Positions 50,438 to 62,038 of a DNA stretch of 64,000 bases are shown in pieces. Both the position numbers and the translations under genes were made by a program. This stretch comes from Ooceraea biroi (Eukaryota > Arthropoda > Insecta > Hymenoptera > Formicidae), in NCBI RefSeq assembly GCF_003672135.1, contig NC_039516.1, positions 11,515,838 through 11,579,837 on the forward strand. Direction: 5' to 3'. The notes beneath the pieces are model-generated. The model saw only the letters and a program-made list of their open reading frames with translations. It was not told where the DNA came from and made no database searches. Each line of letters starts with the position of its first letter. Position 1 is the first letter of the stretch.

Positions 50438-50931
50438 TTAAAGCAGAGAATACTTTGTATTTAACTGTTTGTGCTTTTGGTTAAAGTGAAGAATACTTTG
50501 TACTTATATTAAAAGAAACTATTCTATATATTAACAATTCACTGCTTTAAATGACTTTCCTTTCTTCGTTCATATGCATATTCGTCGTTTATATCTTTCA
50601 ATATTCAATATTCTTTCAAAATAACTACTATATTTTCGAAATTTCTTTTGTTAATAACTTTTTCATAAACAACGATCGACGACTAAAACCTAGTGCGGGT
50701 TATTCGGGAAGGTAACCTTTGTAATATATGTCAGTATCATGTTCTTGCTTCACGTGGACAGCTAAAAATTCGTGCGAAATCATTAAACTTTCTTTGTTTA
50801 TAACTTTTTAACAAACAACGAGCGACGGCTAAAACCTTTCAAGGTCACTCAGGAGAGTGACCTTGACAACATATGTCAAGGTCAAGGACATCGGGGCTGG
50901 GTCCGTTAAAGTACATAATTACCAAATCCCG

Positions 50932-53396
50932 ATTGCACGAGTCAATGGCACATTGCAAGCTCCACAGTTTCTGAAGACTAATTATATTGCATGCTCCACA
51001 GTTTCTGAAGATTAATTACTGTTATTGCGAATACGCGTATGCAACATTCAACAAACTCAAGACAGGGAACATCAAGCGACGACTTCGACACGTCAAAACC
51101 ACTTGACCAACTTGTTAACTGAACTTTTATACGGAAACATGGATTTAATGAGTTCTGCAACAGCCTTTGAGTATTCAGCACTCGTTCGACACTGGCGAGC
51201 AACAACAGACAGCGCAAAGTTGTATAATTAAATAACTGGGATTGGAGTAGGCCGCTTTAATGCGAGCTACGGCAGAATCATCCCCCGTAATCCGTACTCA
51301 TTATTTTAATGCTCGGATCTAATGAGTTTTCTTTCGGTTATTTCTTTTTTTTTTATTGGCGCCGCGACTTGGAAATTGAACTCGAATGAAATGTAATTCG
51401 AGCGTCTTGTGCAAGACGTTACCGCAATGTTACTCCACTCTTGCGTAAGAAACATTCCAAGGGCAAACGAAACATTTGGTGTATCCGCGTGCGCCTCGTG
51501 GAAAGGATTTTTACACGAAACCAGATTTCAGGAATTTTTCCGGAAAGGAAAACCAGTATGCGAACCGGTTTCTTGCTCGTGCTCCGGTATACCGAGGAGG
51601 ATATCCTTACTTAGCAGCGTGCGCTGAAAGGATAATGCTGTAACTCGAGACGCACTTGATACGTAAAAAGGAAAATTCATTGTGCAACGCGATAAAAAAA
51701 TTGTTCGTCGTGTTACCAGTAAAAATGATTAATTGAGACTCTCGCAATAATCTGGACATTACTTCATCTCGGTTCTCGGTTCTCCAGGTTCTACGAAAAT
51801 TGTGCTTCCGACAATAGCTAGCTTGATATTATTCTTCACTCAACAACGTGCATAAATTAAAATAATATTTAACAATCTCGCAATGTCGATCCTCAATGAC
51901 GAAAGTCATTAACTCGAATATCCGAGCAGCGGATCTTCCTCAGTTTCTACAGTCGAGAATCTTTCTGCGCAAACGAATTTCGCGAACCAGACGACTGCTT
52001 TCCCCCGTTCGTGAAATCCGGCCCCCGCAAATAAATAAAAAGGGGGCACAGACAGGCCGTCGAGTGCATCGCGCGCGATCGCCGCGCCGGGTCGCGATCG
52101 ATCGATCCGACTGCCACGACTTTTTTATCCGGCTAACTGACAGAGAGAGCGACCGGAGGAGCAAAGGAGCATCTTCGGATGTTCTCGTCTCCGGCGTGCC
52201 GCTATCGATTGTCCTGCGTCGGCCGTCGTTGTTCCGCGCTGCCGCGGTGTCGGAACAGGCGCGCCGTGCCACGCCGCCGCAAACACACCCTAAATACGCA
52301 AACGGGGTGCACACACCCCTCGTCGACCCGGGACGGGCCCCGGATATTGTACGGGCGATACCGCAACAAGCCGTTTGCGACGCCACTCGCATTCCTCAGC
52401 GCCTTGGACCGAGAAGGATCCGCCTCGCCGAGCGCGCGAGTACGATTATCCGCTGCGATCAACCGCGCGAGAGGATCAGCTATTTCCAAGAGGAGCGAGG
52501 AGCGAGGAGCGATGAAGTGCGTACCGACACGCTCTCATCCTCTCGGATCGGGGCTGAAGACGCGAACCGGAGATCGAGTCGGCCAATAGTGGAAGGAGAT
52601 GATGATCGATCATCCTTGCGAGACACGCAAGTTTCATGCAACATGCTCGCGAAAATAAATACTGCTACCGTCTTGGAAAAAGAGAGAGAGGGGTTATCTA
52701 CTTTTATATAATTTTACGAGGAATTCAAAGTTTAAATTTGTGTTGGGGAACAGAAAGATGGGCGATGCTGTGGAATTTTTTAAGAATTATTTATTATAAA
52801 TATATTGGACAATAAAGGTAAAATACAATTCGTCTGAATTGTGCCAGTGCCGTTTCTTTTCAGTCATCCTATGTATGTTTTGTGACGATCGGATAATTTT
52901 CTGCTTCTACCTTCTAGTACATTTAATACTTTTCTCCGACCCATCTCTTCTATTACCGGCTATACCAGTCAGCGAAATCCTATTCCTACGGCGATACTTT
53001 TTCCTTTCGATTTCCGTCGCCGGACTTCCAGCTTTCCTCGGTGAAATTCATTTCGCGGGATCTATTATCTCAAACGGCGACGTATTGATTTTCGGCGGTT
53101 GATATTTGCTATTAAGGTATTAAAGTATTTCCACGATATCTAGAGAATTCGGACGAAATAAACTTGGAGATCGTGCGCGGAGAGCGTGTTTCCCGCTGCG
53201 GATTAAATTGAAACTTATTTCTGAGAACGACGTACGGTATTAGCCAACAGACGTATCGTAATAAATGTTTCACAAATACCGTACAAATATTTTCAAGCGG
53301 AGCACACACGCAGAAGTCTTAACGATTAATAAATTCATGAAACACAAGAGACACCGATTAAAAAGAGCGGCATAAAATTTTCGTTCGCGATTTACT
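50932..53396. other. Gene-less stretch with one long open frame
   Basis: Apart from the candidate at 51896-52711 nothing gene-like is recognised. ACAGTTTCTGAAGA is duplicated nearby (50964-50977 and 50998-51011). 51340-51360 is a T-run. 51950-52600 is CpG-rich. 52740-53390 is mixed with short frames only. Confidence 0.5.
51896..52711 (+). CDS. Longest open frame in the window, unrecognised
   Basis: A 271-codon ATG-initiated frame through a CpG-rich patch. The translation is very arginine-rich with few lysines (many CGN codons), has no hydrophobic segment or recognisable domain, and shows no repeats. Open frames of 136 codons (+) and of 150 and 95 codons (-) cover the same bases, the usual picture where CpG-rich sequence suppresses stop codons. 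It could instead be a CpG-rich exon or 5' untranslated region. Base composition is the simpler explanation. Confidence 0.15.
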   Translation: MTKVINSNIRAADLPQFLQSRIFLRKRISRTRRLLSPVREIRPPQINKKGAQTGRRVHRARSPRRVAIDRSDCHDFFIRLTDRESDRRSKGASSDVLVSGVPLSIVLRRPSLFRAAAVSEQARRATPPQTHPKYANGVHTPLVDPGRAPDIVRAIPQQAVCDATRIPQRLGPRRIRLAERASTIIRCDQPRERISYFQEERGARSDEVRTDTLSSSRIGAEDANRRSSRPIVEGDDDRSSLRDTQVSCNMLAKINTATVLEKEREGLSTFI

Positions 53397-53399
53397 TAC

Positions 53400-54187
53400 A
53401 AGGGAAGGTTTTTAGGTGTTACACTCGGATTTCAAAAATGTTTTGCATGCAAGTAGGGAGGTCTCCAAATAGAAGAAAAAAATAAAAGTAGCGGCCCAAA
53501 TACATATTTGCGCGCTACGTGCGCAATTTTCGATGTTAGGTTAATTACTCAAAAATGCTATTTCCAATCGAATTCTTTACATTTTTTATTTCACCTAATG
53601 CACATTTATATTGCTTTGAATAATTTTGTGTGTGTGTGTGTGTGTGTATGTGTGTGCGTGTGTGTACTTGTGTGTGTTTAGAAAATACGAGCGTCTAATG
53701 TAATCTCGTGCCGCGCGAGCACAGTGCGTATAAAAGGCCCATTGCTCAAAAATGGTATTTGCATCGTAACTGTTTTAATTTTTTACTGCAACTGCCAATG
53801 CACACAATTTGGAATAATTGTACATTGCGCAAATCGTAGTTTGCTCTTTCTGTGTGATTTATTGTATGCGACTTTAAATAGATTTGATCAGAATCCATAA
53901 CGAGGACATAAAAGATCTGGTCAAGGGAGGTTTTTAATTCTTTCAGTTTTAATTTTGGTTTTGATTTCTTTTTAAAGCGTTGTGCATTAGGTAAAATAAA
54001 AAATGTAAAGAATTCGATTGGAAATAGCATTTTTGAGTAATTAACCTAACATCGAAAATTGCGCACATAGCGCGCAAATATGCATTTGGGCCGCTACTTT
54101 TATAATTTTTCTTCTATTTGGGGACCTCCCTACCTGCATGCAAAAAGTTTTTGAAATCCGAGTGTAACACCTAAAAACCTTTCCTTG
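53400..54187. mobile_element. Second foldback-like element with probable TTA duplication
   Basis: The left arm (53400-53604) and right arm (53981-54187) are reverse complements with roughly ten differences over about 206 bases. Ends read CAAGGGAAGGTTTTTAGGTG and, reverse-complemented, CAAGGAAAGGTTTTTAGGTG. TTA lies just outside each end (53397-53399 and 54188-54190); a 3-bp TTA/TAA duplication is typical of PIF/Harbinger elements, so that is the leading but unproven assignment. The centre holds a TG microsatellite and a diverged direct copy of arm sequence: CTCAAAAATGCTATTTCC near 53547 resembles CTCAAAAATGGTATTTGC near 53743, both followed by AATGCACA and GAATAATT. A 94-codon minus-strand frame (53746-54030) enters from the right arm but shows no transposase motif. 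Confidence 0.82.
53627..53677. repeat. TG microsatellite
   Basis: Imperfect TG/TGTA repeats inside the loop of the foldback element. Confidence 0.9.
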
Positions 54188-56179
54188 TTAGATCGAAGCA
54201 CACACACTCGACTCGCAAAATTTATCTTCGTGGATATCCCGTCAGCGGAATCAGCACTTGACTTTTCTACGACACGCTATCTGTACACATCAGGCCAAAC
54301 GGAAATTGCGCTACCGGCAGGTCTAAGGTTCAAGTAGGTCCCGCGGAGAAATACGGAATGTTTTAAGAGAAGTACGAAATTCCTGTTAACTCTCGAATTC
54401 CGCACGTACGTCTGCACTTTGTCCAATTTGTTCCATAAGTATCGCCGTTTCGTTTGGGCATCGCGAGTAATGCGTTAGTTGCGCGCTTCAACTTGAATTT
54501 ACCATCTACGGCGAGCCGGACTGCCGTTTTCGTGCAACTTCTCTCTCTCACTGCCGATTGTGGAATACAATAAAAAATGCCCAAATGCCCTGTCGGAATA
54601 ATATTTGCGGAAAAGCAGTGGTCCCTCCGCAGGAAAAACCTGATGCTAATTCACGCGCGTTTATATTTTCTAGCGGGAGATGCGCCGCGAATAAATTACG
54701 CGTTTTTATGCGAAAACGGAGTGCCGCATAACGCGGCGGAGCTGCATTTGTATTGCGGCAGATTTGACTTTCAAACGGTTATAATTAATAATAACGGGTT
54801 ATAATTAAATGGATGCCGAACGATAGCGTTATAATTGTTCGACATCATCGCTTTATATCATTAAACTGCGCGAATCGATAGATCTATTAATATAATCATC
54901 GTGCGGACTAATCGGCTAAAAACTGTATTATACATAGCCCTAATTGAACCCAGATATCGTATAAACAATTGCATATTTTGTTACCGTCTACACATAAATG
55001 TCAAAGCAAATGTGTTTGCGCGTATCGGCTAATAATTAATGATTCGCGCCTCTCATTAATCTGTCATTGGTTACAAAACGATGCCACAGAGGACCGCGTG
55101 CGAAACTACGAGCGCAATTATGAACTCTGAAATTCAAACGCGACCCGCTCGCAGCACGCGGCGCGGTTGGAAAACTCCCGGCAACTATCGAGGTTTCGCA
55201 TTTTCCTCCAGTGATTTTATGTTTCTCGTTACGAGAACTCGCATAACTTGAAACTGCATCCCTCTAGCGCGTACCCGTTTGCATTTGCAAAAAAATGACC
55301 ATAAATCAAACAAAGAAGGAAAAATGAAGTAATATTTTTCATTTTTATTTTCCATATTTGCATCGTTCACCAAAAAGTTACTCATTATGTCGTCATTATT
55401 ATAGAACTTAAGTGACCATCTAAAGTCTGCGACCCTTTGCAGATGTCTAGTATCCGATTTTGCGTCGCACGATGCAGCAAAGTCGCAAAGCGACACACTT
55501 AGAGTGCACTCTCGATCGCGAGCAACGAGATTTTCTCTAGGCTTGAATGAAAACGAGTCTTCTACTCGGAGTGCATTGGCGGCCGCGGATTTGCAACGGC
55601 ATCGACGAGACCGATGAACCGGTTCCACCGCGTGGAATTGGGTTTCCTTAAGCCTGATCTAATTCAACCAGCGCGAGGTCTACGAGCGGATCGAGTCGCG
55701 GCTCTCGAGATTTAGCGGCGTCCTCCAATCCCTCTCGAGGATCTCAACCTGGACCACTGACGGAGTTGGGATGTCGAAGAGACGCAGCTCCATGTCGATG
55801 CATTCCGTTGAGGCAACAGCGGAAACAATTAAGGAAACACCGATTCGACAACGGTGTCACGTTAGTCAACCTGAGGCAAGCGCTAATATTAAATTATAAG
55901 CATTACGAGTACCGTTGCGTAAAATAAACCAACTATCATCGCGGGAAACCACGTTCGATCCGCGAATCGTGCGGATCGATCGTGAATTAAGCATTCCACC
56001 GTCGTAGCGGGGAAATCCCGCGCGATACTGCGCGATACACGAAAACTACATAGCGATCTTATCCGAAAAACGGATTATTCTTTTCCTTAATCGCGAAGTT
56101 TACGCTAATCGCTACGCGCTCGCGATAAGAACGTGCTCCGATATCGCGAGGGGGTTGGAATATCGTGCGGGAGGGTGAA

Positions 56180-56470
56180 GTTCGCGTGAGCAATGAGGAA
56201 CGGTGAACTTCGAGCGAGAGGAGGAAAGAAACGAGGATGAAGCGAGGGGGTGCACCACCACCATACGAGAATCACGAAGAACCGGGAGGAACGAATGGGG
56301 ACAAAACTGGAGAAAAATGGGAAAAAGGAGGAAAACGCGCACGCTCGGGGTCGAAAAAAAAACACAAAGCCGGAGGAACCGAGAGGAGGAGATGGTTCGC
56401 TAAAGCGAATAAAAAAAAGAAAGAAGCAGGAGGAAACGCGAAACGAAGAGCGAGTGGAGAGCTGCGAATG
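56180..56470. repeat. Purine-rich block with lysine-coding frames
   Basis: The + strand is almost all G and A over nearly 300 bases. All three + frames stay open for 66-100 codons, giving Lys/Arg/Glu/Gly-rich peptides (for example NKKKKEAGGNAKRRASGE in the frame at 56237-56539). Simultaneous openness of all frames shows that composition, not selection on a protein, is the likely cause. A real lysine-rich protein exon cannot be excluded. Confidence 0.6.
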
Positions 56471-59400
56471 CTTGACTGCATAGAGAGTAGTTACTCGGCG
56501 CGGCACGATGTCGCCCCATTAACGGTCGTCCCGACGTAAGAATTTATTTCTCGAATATCTCGACCGTAGTTTTTAAAACGACAGCGAGACTGCACGACGG
56601 ATAACGAACGTGGAACCCGCTATGAATAGTTGGGATAAAGAGGCCCGTTAAGAGCGTCTCTGCTTTATGTACCGAAAGCTCGCCGATTAACCGGCGCGTC
56701 TACAGCGCGTGTTAAATAATATCGCGAGAAAAGAATTCAGCCCGGGTCGTAATTCTTTGAGAGAATCTTGCGTGACGACAGCGTATCAACGCAGCAGAAT
56801 AATGTATAAGATTATTCACGCAATTCTGGACTGTCGAAACGTCGAACGAAACGCGCGCCACGAGATCACAATTTAAGACGTTCCATCGCTCATGTCGATA
56901 ATGAATTATTATAACAAATATAAATTAATTATTACATAAAAGTTAGGTCATCTCGCGTTCTCTTTTTGTAACGATCGCTCCCGCGGGACGTTTATGTCGG
57001 TATTAATTTGGAAATTTCGCTGATGCCCGCATTTTCCCTTCGGGCCGCGTTAAATGGCATAAATAGCATTTGCAAGCGCATTCAAACGCGTTATTGAATA
57101 AAGCCGAATTATTCATTCATCGCGTGCCCGCGTATAATGCGGACAAAGTCCGCTCGATGTCCATAGTAATCCCGAGGCCACCCCGCGACAAGTCAATCTT
57201 TTCAGACGCGTGTCACCCTTTGTCGCGCGGCGAGCGATCATTGTCTGTCGCGCTAATGATCTCCGACAGATGGATGAACGCGCGATCCACATTCGCGATT
57301 ATCAGCGTGTTGTAATACGCGTGATCAGTCACGTTTCCCAAAACCGCGAGAGGGTGAGAGGGAGCGATCCTGCTCCCGTCATCGAGCGCGAGGATCCGTT
57401 TAGCTGTGACGGTGGATATTGTTGCCGATGTAATTAGCGTTGTTACGTAACGAAAACTTAGATTGACAGGCACGTGTTAGGTACTGGATTCCACTTTTCT
57501 GACTGTGAGAACGAACACGCACGTGTCATCGATCGACAGGCTGATTCTGTATGGACCAGTTGCAGTCTTGCTCTTTCTCTCTTTCTTCCTGCCGAAAGTG
57601 TTGCAGACTGCTGGGAAAGTATCTCTTTTGGGACGAGCGAGAAAACCCTGGAACGCTTCGATCTCAACAGAACTTTGAGTTAAAACGCAACTGCAGCGAC
57701 GTAATCTCGTCACGTTCGCGAACAATAATAAATAATTAACCGAGCGCTCGCAAAAGTTAGCCCGACGAAAGTTTTAGCCGGCGCGTCGCTAATATCCCTC
57801 GAAAAGAGTTAACCTGAAATCATAAATTAGATCGTAGATTTATATCCGCGATTAGCACTTTACGCTTATTGCAAAAGAGACGCGGGTGGGATTTATTGAA
57901 CATTATCTACGAAGCACTTTATTGACGGCGCGCTTTACTGTCGAATAAATTTCTAAACCGTAAAATAAATCAGACATCCAGTGCGCGGAAATGCAGGCAT
58001 GCGGAAGTGTATCGAGGATAAAAAGATAAATTCACAACCGATTTAAGGGTCATCGTTAAAAAAAAGAAAAACAAGGATCGCGGATTAATTTACGAGCGGA
58101 TTTATCAGCTAATGAAACATACGGTCGAACATCAAATATTTCGTATGATTTCGCATTCAAATGCTGGAGATATGTTTTAAAAATCCGAATCTATGCGATT
58201 AATGTGTATATATAATACACAATACAATAACGAAAATAATAATAATCCTGAATGGGAGAGGCAACAATATAATATGCGTAAATATCGCCAATCGCATCGC
58301 GATATTGATATCGAATTGTTCCTATTTCATCGAATTTCTCTGAAAAAGGGGCAGTTTGAAAAACGCAAAATTTCACAAAACCTTATACGATTCAATTAAT
58401 CGAAGATCGGATGTCAAACGCAGCGGAAAGAATTTTTGTGTCGAATAAAAACGCACAGTGCCTGTGCGTCGAGCTACGGTTACTCGGAATCACTTGAGAA
58501 TCAAACATATCTCATTGCAAACGATTAAGCTATTGTGGAATTAAACAATTTGCGTTGCGTTTAAATGACGTTACCTTTTAACTCTATAGTGCATTGTAAA
58601 AGATACAGTTGCGCAAAACGTCTCTCCCGTCCTCGTACTTCAACCTCAATTTAAATCATTACGTTGTCGAAATATATTCCGTGAGCAGCTTACGCGCGTT
58701 CGCCTCGGTTGTATATCACGCAATTAACTTAGAAATGCATCATTTATTCCGGAATCTCGAAATACCCCTAATCCGCCGTAAAATCCAACTGGAGCGTTTA
58801 ATTATATAACTAGCTTATGCTAGAAGTATATGCGTTTTGCATATAGCTTATGTTAGCGCGGTTGTATGCGCCTGTACTGCAATTAAGTTGCGTTACCGGG
58901 AGAGAGAAGGGCAATAAGGGCGGCTCGTAATCCTCACCCTAAGTGTTCCGGCAGCTCTTTCACCCTAAAGCGTATCCGGCCGCAAAACATCGTACTTCGA
59001 TTATGGCAACATTGCTAACAGTATCCTAACAGTCTCATATCAAAAGCACGAAAGCTATAGAATACAAAATAAATCAAGATTTCTCGCTTCATCAAATCGC
59101 ACGTTTTTGATCTCGAAATAGAAACTAAAATCGAAATCGGCATCGAAATGTATAGTCGCAGCGAGTTTAATTTTTAATGTTTTTTAATGTTATAGGTACA
59201 GAAAAATTTTTACATTAAAACAAAAATAGTAGAAATGTCAGAGCAAAAATTTGAGGTAGCGAGGTACTTTTGTCAGAGAAATATATAAATTATATCGTGC
59301 AACGATTTTTAAATATAAATATTTTAAATAACCGATACACCGCTACATCAATGAAACACACGTGAAAGTCCACGCATATGCGGCGCACGACGCGTCGCGA

Positions 59401-59800
59401 AAGTAAATTAGAAACCTGCAGTTTCCCGAGACGAATCATGATTTCATGACACGTGGAACCTTTCTCTCTCTCGGCGACTCTATCGTCGTGTGAATAACGA
59501 CGCGGAGGAGGATTGTCGTGCGCGAAACCCGAAAGGGGATTCGCGCCGGGTTTACAACGCGTGATTTTAACAACCACGACGTTCGTCTCGCGGAAAACGC
59601 CCGCGTTCGACGTCGGTCAGTCGCATCGATCCGGTCAATAAATGCCACAGGACCGGAAATTCTTGCACGGCACCTCGCAGAAGAACGAGCGGACTACATC
59701 CGGCAAAAGAGCGAGAGCGAGAGCAAACGAGACGCGGCTGAGCGAGAACGAAGTGACCGTTGACCGCCGATTGCAACGCGAACGCAAATGCTCACGAAAG

Positions 59801-59832
59801 GTGACTATATGGTGACTATACCGTGACTATAC
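59801..59832. repeat. 11-bp tandem repeat, three copies
   Basis: GTGACTATA recurs at 59801, 59812 and 59823 with two variable bases between copies. A small minisatellite. Confidence 0.85.
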
Positions 59833-60803
59833 AGCCAGTATACGATACATCACGTAGCAACCACGAACGACGCAGCTGACCACCGACCGGGGGGTAGCTG
59901 GGCACACGAAACTCATCGACAGCTCGATTTCGGCAGGTGATAGCGCACCTGCGCGCTTCATCTGGCCACGGTCCAGCGTAATTCGATGGCTGATGGCTCG
60001 ATAGTCCGGTGGCTCTCCTCGATTTTCACGGGATAACGGAAGGGGATGGCTCAATGGCAACTGCGATTTTTATCGAGCTATGCGCGCACGCGAGAGAGAG
60101 AGAGAGGGGGGGGGGTGGTTCTGAATCGACAGGGTCGATCTCGCGAGCGGAACCGCGAACGATTGCCCACGCGCGCGCGGATAAACGAATGAGGAAGAGG
60201 AATAACGCCACTCGGTTTGCCCGCGCGACCATGAACTCCCATAAACCCGAATCCAGCACGCTCCATAAATTCACATTTGATCGCATTATATATACCGGGG
60301 CGGCTACGTGCGCCACGAGGAGCACTTTTTTATGATTGACTCCGCCGCATTGAGCTTTCGTCGCGATAAACGACGAAGCGAGTCTGCAGGGTAATGATAA
60401 TTCGAGTGTGGATCAAAGTGATAATTCCAAAGTCATCAAAGAGCACGAAAACGAAGCCGCATCGCCGCGGCGCGTTGCAACGCGTTTAAGGACCGTTGTG
60501 CATCTTGGGGTCGCAGGCTGCGACTCGCAGCGTGCTGTCCAGCTTGAACATCCTAGCACACTCAAGATCGTTACGGCGAGAACACGTACACCAACTCGAA
60601 TAGCTCGTCGGATAGACGATGGACGGACAGACAGGTGGGACAATAGATTCAGACCGGACCCTTGGAAGGGCAGTGGACGCTGCAAAATCACGCATTAATC
60701 CTGCATTAAACTTCGACGCGTGCGAAGGAAACTCTGAATGGAAACATCAGAAGGTCTGCCCACACTTTGAGCAAATTTCGAGATAGACGTAAGCGCGGAT
60801 GTA

Positions 60804-60833
60804 TTAGGGGTGTGATTTAGTTTTGAGGGTTTT
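60804..60833 (+). repeat. mariner terminal inverted repeat (left)
   Basis: Begins TTAGGGGTGTGATTTAGTTT. It matches the right end with a single mismatch (G versus A at the sixth base). It lies downstream of the transposase, so it is the 3' end of the element. Confidence 0.95.
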
Positions 60834-60879
60834 TTTGCTCAAAAACGCATGTATTTAAATATGATAATGAATGAATACC

Positions 60880-61897
60880 TTAATCAAAATATTTTCCTTC
60901 GTTTTCTATCACTTTTTCCCATCTTTCTGGCAAGAGATGGATTCCACCACGATAAAATCACTCTTCTTTTCAGTTGATCCATTTGTCGACGAATTTTCGC
61001 ACTTCTTCGAAATTATAAAAGTGTGTATCCTCTAAAGCGTGTTGCATCGACCGGAACAAATAATAATCGCATGGAGCAATGTCCGGAGAATACGCGGGGT
61101 GCGGTAAGACTTCCCATTCAAGCTCTAATAGTGTTTGTTTCACTGATAACGCAACGTCAGGTCGAGCGTTGTCACGAAGAAGAATCACTTTCCGTCGTTT
61201 ACTCGAAATTGGTGGTCGTTTTTGGTCCAATGCTTGCTTCAACTTGTACAATTGGTGTCGATAACGATCAGCCGTGACAGTCTCATGCGGATTTAACAGC
61301 TCATAGTACACTATCCCACCAAATACAGAGCATTACTTTTGAACCGTGAATATTGCGTCTCGGAGTGGATGTTGATGGTTCGCCTGGATCCACCCATGAT
61401 TTTCTGCGTTTCGGACTATCAAAATAGATCCACTTTTCATCCCCAGTAACAATCCAAGACAAAAGACTCTTCTTTTTTTGCCCGGTGATCAACGAAATGC
61501 AAATGTTCAACCGGTTCGCAATGGCACTTTCCGATAATTGATGTCGAACCCATTTCCCTTCTTTCTGAATTTTTCCCATTTCATGTAAATGTTTGGTAAC
61601 TGTTGTACGATCAACATTTAATGCTCTGGCAAGTTCTGAAGTGGATTGTGTTGGATTTTCGTTCAATAATGCTTGCAAATCTGTATTTTCAAGCTTTCTT
61701 GGTTGTCCCGAGCGTTCTTTGTCCTTCACATCAGTATCACCACTTTTAAAGCGTCTAAACCAGTATTCACACGTCTTAATTGATGGGGCAGAATCACCAT
61801 AAGTTTCCACAAGAATTCTATAACCCTCAGCCGCAGTTTTCTTTTGATTAAAAAATAAAAGCAACGCATGTCGAAAATGCTGTTTCGGAAGTTGCAT
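60880..61897 (-). pseudogene. mariner transposase (DD34D), frameshifted with two stops
   Basis: The frame starts at the ATG at 61895-61897, about 170 bases inside the right end, and its natural TAA is at 60880-60882, about the length expected for a ~345-residue mariner transposase. The N-terminal part has the paired helix-turn-helix DNA-binding region (CEYWFRRFKSGD near residues 43-54; RALNVDRTTVTKHLHEMG near 91-108) and the linker motif WVRHQL (116-121; WVPHEL in the family). The first catalytic aspartate is in TGDEKW (residue 153). Near 61308 a small deletion after CIWWDS shifts the frame. The second part resumes at YYELLNP and holds the other two aspartates, in RDNARP and APCDYY, with exactly 34 residues between them. 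The family's HDNARPH is changed to RDNARPD. TGA stops at 60970-60972 and 60958-60960 interrupt the C-terminus before LLPERWEKVIENEGKYFD. Cut-and-paste transposition by this protein is therefore not expected. Confidence 0.95.
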
Positions 61898-62038
61898 TTT
61901 TACGATGATATAAACACGACTGTTATTGCATCTATTGCTATAATGCTACTAAATGTCATGGATAATGTCAACACTGTAAGAAACAACAGTTATCGCAAAC
62001 AGCTATTGGAACAAACTGACACTACAGCCATCTGTTGC

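Larger units (their letters stand above)
50059..50923. mobile_element. Foldback-like element with 8-bp target duplication
   Basis: The arms (about 50059-50337 and 50645-50923, ~279 bp each) are diverged reverse complements. The outermost part is the most similar: GGTAATTATGTACTTTAACG is exact at both ends. AAATCCCG lies immediately outside each end (50051-50058 and 50924-50931), a perfect 8-bp duplication that marks the boundaries firmly. Within each arm a ~146-bp unit is present twice in direct orientation: in the left arm from TGACATATGTTGTCAAGG (50104) and again from TGACATATATTACAAAGG (50250), each followed by CGCTCGTTGTTT and TTAAAAAGTTAT. The loop (about 50338-50644) is AT-rich with no transposase frame. 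An 8-bp duplication is used by hAT, P and Merlin elements and by some Mutator-like elements. The end sequence does not settle which. Confidence 0.88.
54191..60800. other. Gene-less stretch
   Basis: No recognisable gene. Frames at 55185-55628 (-, 147 codons), 56105-56506 (-, 133), 59290-60060 and 60009-60698 (several, both strands) have no known domain and overlap one another. 54780-55060, 56880-56950 and 58180-58260 are AT-rich. 60092-60115 is a GA tract ending in a run of ten G. 58809-58853 has the near-identical direct motifs TAGCTTATGCTAG and TAGCTTATGTTAG around a small TATATGC/GCATATA hairpin. Confidence 0.5.

Noticed and set aside
56237..56539. 100-codon lysine-rich frame, nucleolar-protein-like
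   Set aside because: All three + frames stay open through this purine-rich block, so composition explains it. Noted as a repeat block only.
61023..61277. Plus-strand open frames within the mariner element
   Set aside because: Shadow frames opposite the transposase; the minus strand carries all the family motifs.
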